This document shows, one piece after another, positions 35,949 through 49,102 of a stretch of DNA of 64,000 nucleotides. Position 1 is the first letter of the stretch. Every line of letters starts with the position of its first letter. A program made the translations under genes and the position numbers. The notes below the pieces were generated by a model. The model saw nothing but the letters and a program-made list of their open reading frames with translations. It did not search any database and was not told where the DNA came from. The stretch is from Albula goreensis (taxonomy: Eukaryota; Chordata; Actinopteri; Albuliformes; Albulidae), in NCBI GenBank assembly GCA_022829145.1, contig CM040743.1, positions 8,318,646-8,382,645 on the forward strand, written 5' to 3'.

Positions 35949-38900
35949 GTGAGTACGGGAATGTGGCTGCATCAGAGTGACAAGTGATGAGCGTAACCCC
36001 ACCCCCACACCTTCCCCTCTGAAAAAAATCACTCACCCCTCCCCCCCTCAACTTCCCTCCCTTCCCCAGGGCCTCCTCACTCACAGCGGTGACCCGGGCG
36101 ACCTGCTGGGTGGAAATGGTCAATATCCACAGGTGTATGGATTGATTGTTTCTGATAAACTGAAAAAAAAAATGCAAACTGTTTTTGAGGAATATTTGTA
36201 TTTGTTTCCATATGCTCCATAACTTTACAAACATTGAATCCAGATTTAACTGTCACATGTACTTCCATTAAAGACTTAAGACCAAATCTATATGTGGAAA
36301 AAATCACATACATTTCTGGAGTAAATACATTTTTAATATCTCCTAAAATAGTGTCTAGAAATATATAGCCCAAGAAGCCTTTGTGTATTGGACATTTTTG
36401 CCCAGCGCACTCTCATCACCCCGCTACCTAAACCTAACACATGCGTGGAGGGTTCACTTAAGTAGGACAGAAGCCACTAACGCTAACAAGTTAAATAGCT
36501 GAAAAGCTCATACAATAATCCCACTTCTTATTGGTTCTCTGCTTCCAGAGCGAACTTCCAATGAACTTCCCCAACCAAAACACCCTCGCACCCCCACCCC
36601 CACCCCCACCCAACCCTCACGATTCATTTGATTTTACTCTTTTTACTCCGTGCCTTAAGCGTTCCCTTTGTCTCCGTTTCCTTTCCTCCCCCTGGGCTCA
36701 CCCCGTGGATCTCTCACAGACTTTTGTGGCATTGTGACTGGGTTTTCTGGCTTCGCCACAGGGGGAGACTGAGGGTACACTGTATTGCCTGAGACGCTCT
36801 CAGCTGTGCTCGTGTCACAATGTGTGGCCGGAGCAGTAAGAGCTTTCATTGGCCCGGTCTGGTCAGGTGACCTTCCTTCTCCTTGACATAACGCACTGTG
36901 TTGCGTCTGTCCCCTCTCAACAGCTCTGTTCAGAGCAGCACAGCTATTTGTCAGCTATTTGTCACCACAATAATCAGCTTATCAATTACATATTATAAAG
37001 GCTATGGTAACAGAATAGGCAGTTAACATGTTTAATTTGGGGATTGTTTTACACAATTACATTTTGTGTCACAGTAACACAGTCGATGCTGTTAACAGGA
37101 AGGAAAGCAACAGCTTTGCTTCCCATTTGTGAGACCTGCCACCACCCTGGCGCAGCGATGGCTTCCAGAACTGTATTTACTGAGAGAAAATCCTCTTTTG
37201 AAAGTAATGAAATATGTGTTTCTTCATTTCTGAGAGAAGCACAAACAAAAAAAAAAAAAACACCCCATCCAGTTCAACAGGAACTAATCGTTTGATCTTT
37301 TATTATGGTGTGAATTATATATGTTGTTCCACACACCCACAGAAGCCATGCAAGCTTCGTCGGGGTGTTATACATTTTGCATGACAACCGTGACAGATAC
37401 GCTTACAAAGGCTTTCCCGCCTGTATATTTCCATCCATTTCCATATTAAACAGGCTGCATTCAGTCCGCGTTTGATTGGGGTGGTGTTATGCAGTTAGGA
37501 GCTTTAATGGATTTTCAACAGCGGCCGGTTAAGGGGAGGAGTTCGAACCTGCCCCTGGAGGGAGACAAGACGGGGGCCGGTACTGTTCTGATTTAAGCAA
37601 CCCCCCCCCCCCCACCCTCAAGAACAGCACTGAGTGCCAGTAGGAAAGTGTAGTACACAGCACGGTTCTCACGAGCAGGGCCACAGTCTGCATGTAACAG
37701 CCAGAGGCAGGAGAGCGCAGTCTTAATCCCTTCCCTCCCATCTCTCCGTAAGTGTTTGTGGCAGGTAGGAGCCATGCTGGATGAGTCAGGGAAAGTACAA
37801 AATTTCTGCTGTCTCTCTTCCTTTTTTTTTTAACCTTGGACACCCCCTCCTGATCTCATTTTTGTCGTTTCTTGTCATTCCGGTATCTATTTCGCAAATT
37901 CCCTGGTTTTGTTGCAAGATCCGGATAATTATTTTTATTCTTTTATTATTTTTTAAGAAATGTCCCATTGATGTGTACTCATCAACAACAGAGTTTGGTT
38001 GCTAGGTTTTATGTCATTTTTAAGTCATCACTAAATATGAATGTGACTTCAAGCCAGTTTGTGCAAAGAAAAAGGAAGTGTATATAAAACAACAAATCCA
38101 AAAAAAGGTGGAGGGCAGTAAGAAATAAAGACAGTCTTTTCCTCCTAGTTTGTGTGCATAAAACAGCCTTGGTTTCCTTGTGGATACCCCCCCCCCTCCC
38201 CTCAGGTTTCCCAAGGTGATTTTTGGAGGGCAGTCAGGTGACAGGCAAGAATGCCCGTTATTGGCATCATCTCGTATACAGGCTGATATCAGCCTGCCTC
38301 ACACCACTTATACTGGTTGCCTTGCTTTGTTCCCATTTTCTCTGGAGGACCATCAAAATGAAGCCCCCAGTCACCTGCAGGATAGCTGTGGAGAGATGCT
38401 CCTCTGAGCCCTCACTACTGTCACTCAGCACAGAGACACTGTCCATCTCAATGCTTAAAATGTTATGTGTATGTTATTATGTTACAGATGACCAGTTTCA
38501 AAAACAACAACAAAAAAAAAAAGCTGATGATATTTTTAATAATACCATCAAAGAATTATGCCATAGGAGTGTCAGCTTTGTATCTGTTGAAAGTGTTGCT
38601 TTACATGACCTTGGGGGGAAAAAGAAAAAACCATTGAAATTGATCTTGGGCTAATGCTGCTTCATGTGGTCAGCTGAAAAATCAAAGGAGACCCCCCCCC
38701 CCCCCCAAAAGTTTGAAGAGGGGGGGAACATGCCCTCCAAGGCTTCTGGGACAGAGGGAACCAAACTGGGGCATGAATTTAATTTGTTCTGATATCCAGG
38801 CAGACTCGAGCACGGCTGTGTGGAGGGTGAGAGGAGAAAAATGGGTTAGTTCTGCTGCAGGGAGGATGAGAGACTCCTGGGTTCAGTCCATCACCAGAGG

Positions 38901-39681
38901 AGTGAAATGATCACACACACACAGGAGGGCGATTACATACTGTCTTATACAGCGGGACTGATTGTGGGTCAGACCTTTTGCTCTTTGCAGGGATTATCCA
39001 TTATTTATTATTTATTACCTTATCTTTAAAAAGTTGTATTTATACTCTTCATTATTATTATTATTAGTAGTAGTACTAGTAGTAGTAGCATTTATGAATT
39101 TTATGATCTTAGTTGATGAGCAGGTGATCTAAAAGTTTCTCTGGTAGGATTTCTCAACCACGCATCAATGCAATAGTTATTGTTGATGGCAGTCATGCCT
39201 CTATCCCCTCCCCCTCAGTAATGCCCCATAGCGCCATACCCAAGGACAGCCATAAAACCAAGCGCCCATGAGGTCATCCTGCTTGAGACTGAAGTGCTGT
39301 TTGTGCTGCTTGTCCCCTGCCCCCCAAACCTGTCACTACTCCCTCTGCTTTGCTGCCTGGCCTGCTGTTCTATAACCCATGACCCCCTAAGCCACAAACC
39401 CCAGACTGGCCTAGGGTTGATCACTACACTGTCCATGAGTTGAAGGTGTGACAGGAGAGACAATGAACAGGGACGGATAGCGTCCCAGCTGACAGGTCAC
39501 ATGATCACATACCTCAGATCCATAAAGCACAGACCAATAGAGAGCATCCATTGACAGAATTTAAGAATTTGCTAATGTTAGTCACAATGTAGAAGAGAGG
39601 TTTATGGGTTATCAGTTAAATGGAGGAGGGAGAGTTTAGAGCAGCAAAAGTGCTTTCAAAAGTAAAGGACTTTTCCTGGCC

Positions 39682-39739
<58 letters not shown>

Positions 39740-42654
39740 AATGCTGCCTTTTTGGATATTTTTCTTGTGTCTCTGACTTAGGATTCGAGGGTTAATCTTT
39801 CTAGAGCAATTTTTCATGCCTGTGACTGTGTCTGCAAGTCTTTATAAATCTGCATACGATTACACGTGTCATGAATACACATGTTATAGCCTTGTTTTGA
39901 CAGAGAGAAATGATTTGATAGTAAAATCAGGGTCTTACAGAACTGAAACATAGCCAGTCCATCCACTCACTTCTCTCTTTATGGAGAACTTCAGCTTGCC
40001 AAAGATCTTAGCTTTGAGCTGTGATGGTGCAAGCATTGATTCTGCTGAAGCACAGCAAAACTGTTTTGATATCTTAATTGATCAAACAAAAGCTGCTCGC
40101 TGCACAAATTCCCTATTGGTCCAGTCCTTAAGCCTATTATGAGGTCATTCTGAGAGCCTGACTGTCACTGAAACCCACTGAGAGATCCCATAATTCCCTG
40201 AATCCTGTCACTTTAAACAGATTTAAATTAATGATGTGCTGAATATGTTTGAGCTGAATTTATTCTAACTGAATTAATGAAAAATGTATCCCAGAGCTTT
40301 GTGTAGCATGTCACACGATGGCATGTTGATGACCTGTTGTTTTCTCTTTGGTGTGGTCCACATCTGCATTTATGCTAAGGAGTGAGTGGCGGGTGCCGAC
40401 ACTAAGTAGATGCCGAGAGTAATAGAAATTGAATTAAAAGTTCCAAATTCAAGGTTATATCACAGTGATGACTATAAATACGGGCCTTGAAGTCGACAGT
40501 GCCAACAGCAATTGTTTTAACAACTTCCAGAATAAATTCTTCTACCATTTTATTAGACCTAACCAATCAGTGCTACCTAAAGGACAACAGTCAGAGATTT
40601 GGACAGTCGTATTTGCCTACTGGAAGAGACCTGATTGACAGGAGTGTGAAAAAGCATTCTCTGACAGGATGGCTATAAAATGATCAATCATTCGATTTGG
40701 TCTATAATTTCTGCAGTTGTGAAATCCTCTCTATTTAAACCCAAAGTGAACATGTTTATCATTGTGGTTAGTTCAAGTGCTTGTGATCTTCAGACAGCTC
40801 TTGTTCTCTGACTAGATAAACAGCTCATTCCTCTTTGATATTCTAATTTCCAGGCAATGCTGTACTTAGGAAATGAGCTCTTGTGAAAAACATCCCCTTC
40901 AGCCAGTATATGTCTTGTGTGATTATCCCGATGGTCTACAAAGAAACAATCCCGTGTTAACAATCAATAGCCTGTGTCTAAGCCAATTACAATCTAAAGC
41001 AGCCACTGCAGACATAAATTTGGGTCTGCAAATGTTGGAGTGAGACTGGAAAAATGAAACATTCTTTGTAATAAGGAAAAAAATGAAGATTGATTGGAAT
41101 TCCAAGGCTCTGCCATTGAGGGAGGAAAAAATACAGTAAAAAATTACCATAATGTAAAAAAAAAAAAAAAAAAAAAGGCAACGTAGAGACTCTGAGTCTT
41201 GGGGAAACAGTTCAGCAGATCATAGATCACTACTTATGTTTTACAAAGCGCTGCATTCTGTAATTGGCATCTCCAAAGCCTTTTGTCCAAAAGGTGAGAA
41301 GAAAGAGTCAAAAAGGGGTGAAACAGCAGTTTAAAAAAACCAACTTCTGTAAAGTGGGTCTCATTTGGGACACAAGAGGCCTCGTCTGTCCCACATTCTA
41401 AATATAGAGCCCCAGTTTTTTATTTGCAAAGGAACGAGGTGAAATGGGTTGCCATACGAGCGCAAGTTTTTTTTTTGTTTTTTTTTCCCGTCAGGCTTTG
41501 GATCGTGATGAATCGGCCATTAGTGAAAATGCAAGCTCCGCGACTCCGACGCAGTGGAGCTGAATCAGGTCCCGCTCAGCACCTTCAAAAAACACCTGCC
41601 TCCCACCAGCCTCCCCAACCAGCCAATCGTGGTGCGAATTAACTCGCTCTCGTTTCTCGCTGGGTTCCCCTACGATCCCACGTTAGGCTGCCGGCCCACA
41701 GAAAGGCAATCAGTGTCACGGCCCGTTCTGGCGCGTAATAATCGGGCGATATTACGAAAATCACTTGCTTTCGATTAAAATAAGAACCAGCTCAAAGGGG
41801 TGTGGGCAGGTGGAAATGGGGAATTGTCATGGTGTGGATGGCCGCACTTAACACACGAATTCCAGTTCATCAACTGCACGTAGAAGAAAGGACAACCCCC
41901 TCCCTCCCCCTCCCTAAAAAAAGGGGACATTTCAAAGACATTGTGAGACCATGAGTGACGGAGCTGAAGAAAACTTACAGTAGAAAGAGTGTCGAGTGAT
42001 CAGGGACCCCCCAGTCTGATTCATAAAGATGAGTAGCTTTTTTTCTCTCTTCTGTGTAAATTAGCTGTTACTGGAGAGAGTGGCTGTGCTTCTGGGACCA
42101 CCCCATCCCTCCCAACCAGAGGGGAACTATAATTAGAAAAAACACTATCAATGGAGAACATATGCCAGGCTGCCTATCTGACAGTGTGTAGAAAATGCCC
42201 TGGCTTTTTCATCTTTCCACGTCCTCCGGGTTTTTCGATTTTTTTTTTATTTGAAAGATAACTGTATCACAAGTTTTCACTTGTAGTCTTTCATTGTTGT
42301 TTGATTTGATATAAATCAGTGTAGCATCACTACATGATCTTGTTACATATTATTGGTTAGCGTGGGTTCTCAGCCCAGTATTCTCCTCTGATGTTCTGTG
42401 CAGGTGTATCATGAATTTAAAGCAGAAATTTGGGCCTATGTGCACGTATGTGGACAGAATTTATTTTACCTGGTGTGGTCTTTTTTTTATGGGAGTCTAA
42501 CACCGAACTGCTTGAAATTCTGAGCAAACAGGCCTGCCTTGTGTGTGTTCAGGAAGTGCAAAGAAGAGACACTCCAAGATGGATTGTCAGACTGATTCAA
42601 GTGTACATCTAACACTGTTGTCTCCTCTGGTTTCTCCTCTTTTTTTCCCCTCAG
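35949..42654 (+). other. mef2d intron after alpha-2 (6.7 kb)
   Basis: No recognisable coding sequence was found. An exon-like 63-nt segment at 36070-36132 has splice-like borders but an in-frame stop. Simple repeats include poly(C) runs at about 37603 and 38691, (TTA/TAG)n at 39050-39090 and (TCTA)n at 39682. A moderately CpG-containing segment at 41690-41760 is otherwise unremarkable. Confidence 0.88.
39682..39739. repeat. (ATCT)n tetranucleotide microsatellite
   Basis: About fourteen uninterrupted ATCT/TCTA units, a purity expected of a polymorphic marker. Confidence 0.97.
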
Positions 42655-42865
42655 TCGGCAGTCCCAGCCCCTACTTTCTCCATGCCTGTCACGGTTCCCG
42701 TATCCAATCAGAGTGCACTACCTTTCAGCAACCCTGGCAGCGCCCTGGTAACCACCTCCTTTGTGACATCATCCCTCTCAGATCCCCGCCTCCTGTCGCC
42801 ACAGCAACCAGCGCTCCAAAGGAACACAGTGTCTCCAGGGTTACCACAGCGACCAGCCAGCGCAG
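42655..42865 (+). CDS. mef2d: mef2d coding exon 4: start of transactivation region (residues 133-202)
   Basis: The 211 nt begin in phase 0 after TTTCCCCTCAG and end in phase 1 (GCA G|GTGAGA). The peptide SAVPAPTFSMPVTVPVSNQS and the following DPRLLSPQQPALQRNTVSPG, then LPQRPASAG, are MEF2D-specific. S180 in LLSPQQ is a conserved proline-directed site. The residue aligned with mammalian Ser190 (QRNSVSP) is Thr190. ATG 42682 is internal Met142, not a start. Confidence 0.97.
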
Positions 42866-43953
42866 GTGAGAAAGATGACCAAATTGTCATGGCAATCCAG
42901 TGGGGAACCAAACCAAGAATCTCTTTGAGCTTCTCATGCCTTGCAACAATTTCCTTTATTTGCCTAATCCTGTTTACGAACACTTCAGTTAGCTACATGT
43001 TTACATGTTCTTACTTTACTGACCTTGTCTTCTCCTCTAATGGTAGAATGTAAGACATGGGCAAAACTGGCCAGTATCCCTACTTATTGTTATATCTGTT
43101 TGCTCCAAATATGTCCTCCGTCTATCCTGCATCTTGTACTTTAAGTAACTTTTCTGAAGCGTGGACACATCGCCCGTTTTGATCCTCATGGGACCACTGT
43201 GATAAATATACAAAGGTTCCAAAAAATGTTTGTTCCATCCAAACGTGTTCATGTTCGATAATTCTGTCTCAGATGTGGGTTTGACTCATTACCATGGTAC
43301 CATGCCATGTCTATAAACTCCACAACCATGAAATCAGAAAGGGATATGATTCAAAGGCCAGGTGTCCGCTCTTTTTGCATTCAGCACTGATTTCTGCGCT
43401 GTGTCAGTGTGCTTGGAGTTAACATGCACCTGTGATTGCCTGGGGACATTACAGAGAATGCCGAACCATAATCTAGCTGATTAAAATGTAATATGGAATA
43501 TTCATTCTTTGTGAGATGAATATCTGTTTCAGTGGCACTACGGGTAAATCATCTCTCATTAGAAGTTAAATGCGCCTCATTAAAAAAATGAAAAGCTTGT
43601 TATACTTGAGGAATCGCAATTATAGCTGGAATGAAAGCCAGCGTGCAGTAGGTTACCTCAGGACTGAGGCTGGAGATTTAACATTCAACATAGGGACCTC
43701 GAGGCACTGTCCCATCTGTCTGGGTTTTATCATTGTCATGTTGCATTTTGTGCCTTGAATTGTATTGTATTTGGGTATATATATTTGTCTGAGAGGAGTA
43801 TTATTCAAATGAAAATGTAATTAAAATGATAATTATTATAATTACAATCATTGTCAATTCATAGTAGTAGTATGTCCACTGCATCTAATCGTGTGTATTC
43901 ATGTATAATCATGAATAATCATGAATGATGAGGATTCACGTTTTCTGTCATAG
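42866..43953 (+). other. mef2d intron (1.1 kb)
   Basis: The sequence is unique, AT-rich, and has no coding signal or clear element. The acceptor is TTCTGTCATAG. The last 150 nt are rich in AAT/ATG repeats (AATCATGAATAATCATGAATGATG). Confidence 0.85.
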
Positions 43954-44010
43954 GTGCACTTTTAGGAGGAGATCTGAACAACTCGAACGGGGCATGCCCA
44001 AGTCCAGTAG
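43954..44010 (+). CDS. mef2d: mef2d coding exon 5 (57 nt; ALLGGDLNNSNGACPSPV)
   Basis: The exon enters and leaves in phase 1. With the preceding G it reads G-ALLGGDLNNSNGACPSPV, matching mammalian GAMLGGDLNSANGACPSPVG. The borders are GTCATAG|GTGCAC and GTAG|GTGAGT. The exon is 19 codons and skipping it would keep the frame. Confidence 0.95.
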
Positions 44011-44255
44011 GTGAGTGCCAGTAACCATGACAACCATGCTTCCATGGCGACGGGGGACCTCAGACGATTTAGGGATTCCAGGAGTCAATGAGTGTATCTC
44101 CTTCCTTCATCGCAGGCTGAATGTGCCCAGTGGCCTCTGCAGAACTTAGATAGTGTAAGCTAGTCACTGCCTCACACCTGTAAAACCTGCGACATCTTCA
44201 ACCAGGTTTGCGTCACAGATATTTAGAGTGCTAGTCCCTGGAGCCCTCTGGCTTT

Positions 44256-44415
44256 GGCAGTGTGGTATAATGGTTATGGTGATGGGATTGTAACTCAGAG
44301 GTTTCAGGTTCAGTCCCCAAATGTTGCAGACGTTTCCGCTGTACCCTCTAGCATTATTGTATGGAAATTGCTTCAGTAAATATCCAGCTGTGTAAATTGA
44401 TGGTATTTGAATTTT
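44256..44415 (+). mobile_element. tRNA-derived SINE with recognisable A and B boxes
   Basis: The head GGCAGTGTGGTATAATGGTT contains an A box, GGTATAATGG (44264-44273), that matches RRYNNARYGG. GGTTCAGTCCC (44307-44317) is a B box with one mismatch. The body ATTGCTTCAGTAAATATCCA, then GCTGTGTAAATTGATGG, matches the same fish SINE type as 8217. The 3' tail is decayed. It is the best-preserved SINE in the window and is in the same orientation as mef2d. Confidence 0.8.
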
Positions 44416-47400
44416 GGCAACTGCTCAAAATGTCAAAAAGTAATGTTCCTGGACGTATGTGACCGAGTAGTTTTACCCAACTCTCTTTTAACCGCTTGAC
44501 TCTGTCTGTCATAGAGGGAAGTCATTGTGGCTCTGCTTAGACGGCAGCGAATGTAATCAGGTGGTCTGTTGCCCTGACTGACCCTAAAACACTCTGACTC
44601 TGTAACCCTCAATGACCAGAGGATCGTAGCACTGCGGGGTTTGTAGAGCTCCATGAGAGCGTCTCATTCACGGAGCACGTTTGTATTCTGCTTTGAGATG
44701 AGGAAGTGCCCTGGGTCTGCAGGTCAGGCGATTAATGAAACGTCCTCAAATTAATGGCACGTGGCTTAATTGATGCCCATCTGCATCAATGCCCTTAGCT
44801 CCGGGCCACACCGCAGTCCTCAGAGCTGAACCGAGGCCGTTGGCACACACATTAGTGAGGTAAGCTGGCAGTCAGCGGCGGCTTGCTCTGTGAAGAATGT
44901 GAAAAGGAGTGCTGTCGAAACTGTGCAGCAGCGGAATGGCGCGACCTATTTCTGAACGGCACGATGTTTTCTTTAGGGAGACCATAACAAAAACAATCTC
45001 TTTTTTTCTTCGTTTCCTCCTCCTCCTCCTTTTTTTTTTTTGTTGGAGAGGCACGGTTTGCGTTCTCAGATCAACAAACAACCCCCACCCCCAACCCCAC
45101 CCCCATCCCCACTCCTTGCGGCCCGCATACGAGTGACTGGTTAAAACTGCCATCTCAAAACAAAACAAAAGAGAGACCATGGCGAAAACACGCAGCCAGC
45201 CCACTGCAGACTCCGTTTTGCATAGGGACAAGGGGCCAAATGGACACAAGGCTCAGATGGGCTCAAAATGGCTACTGCATGCTAAGCCACACAAGCTGCT
45301 GCTGGAGCTTTGTCTCCCGTTTTTCTGTTGTGAATTCAGATCGTTGATCATCGTAGCGTGAAGAGTACAGTAATCCCGTGCTCACCTGAAGGAAAAACAC
45401 CTTCAAAGGTTCCCTCCACACGTGACGTTTATGATCTTTTGGGCTTGTGGGGAGCTGTGGTTTTGGGGGGTTGGGGGGAACATTTTGTGTGCGTCTCTGT
45501 CTTTCTGTGTATCTCTGTCCCACCCCACCCCACCCCCTTCCCTCTCCTCTGAGCTGTTTACGAGCTGAGCTCCAGTACTGACTGCCTCAGCTGTTGGGAG
45601 TGAACAGGTGGGACTGAACCCCCCCCCCCCAGGAGGGCCGGAGAGAGGGAGAGAATCTGGGATAGACATGAATGGCCCGGACTAACACCTCCTCTTACCC
45701 CCTCCCGAAATCCCCCCTTCCCCCCGCTTCATCTTCCCCCTCAGCTGTCGCCTCATATCTCCCCTGCCCCCAACCCCCCCACCCCTACCAGCTATTCCTC
45801 TGCCTCTCCTTAAAAGGCACCTGGGCTTCTTCTCAGAGAAAATAAAAGACCCGAGAGGTGTTTTTTAGAAGCTCCAACCCCGTGTGTGTCCCTTCTATGG
45901 GCCGTTTACATGACCCGATCCAAACAACATCATTCTCCCGGCCTAGGGGGGTCACATTCAAACACAGGATTTAGACCTTGATTCAGTCCACGGTTGTTCA
46001 TAGAATTGACTTAAATTTAAAGTGCTACTTTTTTTCCGTCTTTGCAGACTTGTCAGAGAGCACTTGTAAAGAATATTGTGAATCATTTCTTTTGTCAGAG
46101 TTTAGGACAAGTGTTCTTTGAGTCCAAGCCAAAGAAATGTACTGAAATGTATTGGATTTTTCAATATGATATTCAGTTTAAATGATGGTGAATGATTCAG
46201 CTCTTGCTCAAGTAATACCAGTTGGCTTGTCTCAAAATTGGACAGAAGAATGGAAAGTACTAATATGCACAGGGAATAATCACTTGTTTGTGTTGCACAA
46301 GCATGCATATGCAGGTTAATTCACCCACCACAAAACCTTACACATGTACACACATACACAGGTACTTGTGTGCAGTATTGTGGTGTATTATTTTTTAAAA
46401 TGTCTCCCAAAAAGACAGCTTTTCAGGAAGCCGGCAAACCGTTTTATTATTAAATTACTTCAGAAATGTTTTAGTGACATTATATTTTTATTAATCATTA
46501 ATTATTCACATGGCTGTGAAATGCTGACAGAAAGGCTTATCTTACGAAGCCAATGATTTGTTTGTTTTTGCAAACGCCTCTTGACAAGCCCACAGCTGCT
46601 GTTCTTCTTGTAACTCTTCAATGTAAGAATGAAACTATCAGAACATGTCAAGGTGATTTTTTTGAAGCCCATCCTCGGAGATTTAAGGGCCGGTTTGCCC
46701 TCTGCCCCCGTTTTGGGTGGGAGGGAGTCAAACAGGTGCACGGTGGCGGGATGGCACATTTCTGCTGTCACACAGCGCTGTTGGCTAACCACAGCTGTAG
46801 GCTGTTAGCATATCAGTACAGGGCTGTACCAGTGAAGGAGTTCCCTTTGGTAAGGTTACAGGCTGCTCGCTATCGACCTGCTGAAGCCGGCCAAGAGAGG
46901 TCTGAAATATGAGTCCGATCAGTTTACGAAGCGTCCCGCACTTGAGATCTGAGATTCAGATATCACTTTATTGTTTCTTCTAGGGGAGGAAATGAGTTCC
47001 CCACAGTTCCGCACGTGGCAGTTAACTACTTGACCGTTAATGCAACGGAGTAGATTTCTGTGGAGGAGTTTTTAAAAGGCCTACAGTTATAATTGGGCTT
47101 TCCAAGCTGGTGGAGAAAGCAACATTCAGCTCTTTAATAATGGCATCACAAACAAAAATGGCAAAATAAGACAACTTTTTAGGTAATTGAAAGAAAACTG
47201 TGTTGGGTAAGCTTAGCCACAGAGCCATGAAAACACGGACAATACACAACCGATGAGGCAAACATTCTGTTTATGATTCATGCCAAAATGGAGACACAAG
47301 GTCTCTCTGTATGACACAGATGATAAAGACCTGCACATGGACTTGTGTAATGAGTGAAAGCCTCTCTGGAGGGTTGAGATCACCACTGCAGTAAAGTACT

Positions 47401-47554
47401 CCATCAGAGTGTAGTGGCCTACAGTGGGCATGACGATACCTTTGATGATAGTTTTGGAAGCAGCCCTCTCTCCTCCCCTCCCTCATCGCTCCGGTCCCTC
47501 CCCGTCCGTCCCTCAGCTGTCGCGTAGAGGCCTTTGCCCCGGGAATGTCACCAT

Positions 47555-47562
47555 TGACGTCA
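47555..47562 (+). promoter_or_regulatory. Perfect CRE palindrome TGACGTCA (intronic)
   Basis: TGACGTCA is an exact CREB/ATF consensus, set in CCATTGACGTCACCCTG. The function is not demonstrable from the sequence. Confidence 0.35.
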
Positions 47563-47623
47563 CCCTGCCATTCCTGGCATTCCCATGCCAGGCCAGGCGG
47601 TAATGGGGCTGGGATCCGCCTGA

Positions 47624-47650
47624 GAGAGGGAGGGAGGGAGGGAGGGAGAG
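47624..47650. repeat. (GGGA)n microsatellite
   Basis: About six GGGA units in GAGAGAGGGAGGGAGGGAGG. Confidence 0.9.
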
Positions 47651-49065
47651 GGAGCAGGGCACCGATGACCCTGCCATGCTAGCACCATTTTAGAGCCATC
47701 GCGCCATAGACCATGAGCTGGGGGAACCTGGTCCCCAGCCACGCTTGTCAGGGTCGTAACGCAGAGTGGAGTTATTGCTGTGAAATTGTATCCAGCCCCA
47801 GGTGACCAAATCCAGCTTGAGAAATCTTATGGTGTAAAATCAGCCAGAGAGTGGCCTTCTTCATCCCTGTACCTGTAGCGCCACAGGGTCCTTTCATTTT
47901 CAGCGCTGCCAACAAAAACAGCATTTAGACCCAAGGAAACCAGGTGGGGTGATTTAACTACATGCTCTGCCACTTATTTAATCAATCAAATGCTGAGTAA
48001 TGAAAAAAAAACAACAACAAACCTTTGCGGTTTTTCCAAGACCAGACAGGGGGCATCATCTGGGACAGCTGCCGGCTGTGATGTCAAATGTAAACAAGAC
48101 AAAAGGGTACGACTTCACCCTTTAATTTTATTGTCTGAAACCTGTCTCACTTTGAATCATAATTCATACCTTACAAAAGATTTCTCCGTAGGGAGGTAAT
48201 GCTGACACTTTTTTTAGTAAACGCTTGTGATAAAATTTGACTTGAGTATGTATAGTTCAGTAGTTTGTGGTACGTTCGTTGCAGCGTGTTGTCTGTATTC
48301 CTCTCAGACAGCTCGTTAATTAGCATGAGCTTATGTGCTCCCCAGCGGAGGGAGCCTGTGTGTCTGTCTCTCTGTTCTCTGTCTGTCTGTCTGTTTGTCC
48401 AGCCAGCATTGAGATGGAGGGTGGGGCTAGTCAGGTGTGTCTGTCAATCATGCTGGCCAGTTATTATCTAAACATTCAGCTGTGCCTCTTGCCTCCCAGC
48501 CAAATCTCTCTCTCTTTCTCTCTCGCTCTCTCTCTGTCTCGCTCTCTTTCTTTAATTTGTCTCTCCTTTGAATCCTCTATCCATGTATCTCCACTTATCC
48601 CCATGTCTCCTTGCTCCCTCTCTCAACCATTTCTTTTGTGTCGTAGTGATTTCATCTCACATGCTCTTATCCGTGTTAGCATGGTCATTTTCAGGCCTGT
48701 ATTTTGTTAGTGCCCTGCTGTGGCCCCCTTAGAGAGGCATGACCGCCTCCCGGGCCGGGCCTCCAGTGGCAAGTTTGGACTGGCGGGAGCTCTCTTACCA
48801 AATACTGGGAAATGTCCAGGGAAGGCCCTGGTTAACCAAGCCAAGCAGAGGGGAACCATATCCCAGGCTTGACTCACCGTCTAATAATACATGTTATCAA
48901 AGGGCCTGTCAGCGTGTATGAGGCCTGAGCAGGAGGCAGTGAAACACAGAGCCCATTCCGTGCTGCAGAAGAGCTCTCACTGCTGTGGAGAGCCAAGGCA
49001 GCGAGCCGCCATCATGAAATAAAACAAAACTGTGGAGCTTTCAACACAGCCATAATGGAGTATGT

Positions 49066-49102
49066 GTGAGTGAGTGAGTGAGTGAGTGAGTGAGTGAGTG
49101 AG
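49066..49102. repeat. (GAGT)n microsatellite
   Basis: About nine GAGT units, followed by imperfect TG repeats to about 49212. Confidence 0.93.

Noticed and set aside
36070-36132. A 63-nt exon-like segment (CTTCCCCAG … CCACAG|GTGTAT) just after alpha-2.
   Set aside because: In the required phase 0 it reads GGG CCT CCT CAC TCA CAG CGG TGA, a stop after seven codons, and the donor is weak. At most it is a poison exon.
41501-41645. Possible exon (frame reading VELNQVPLSTFKKHLPPTSL) inside the intron before coding exon 4.
   Set aside because: No MEF2 homology, and MEF2D has no exon between alpha and the MPVTVPV exon. It is treated as chance.
44256-44330. A tRNA gene, because of A and B boxes.
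   Set aside because: No cloverleaf can be built, and the body and tail are those of a tRNA-derived SINE.
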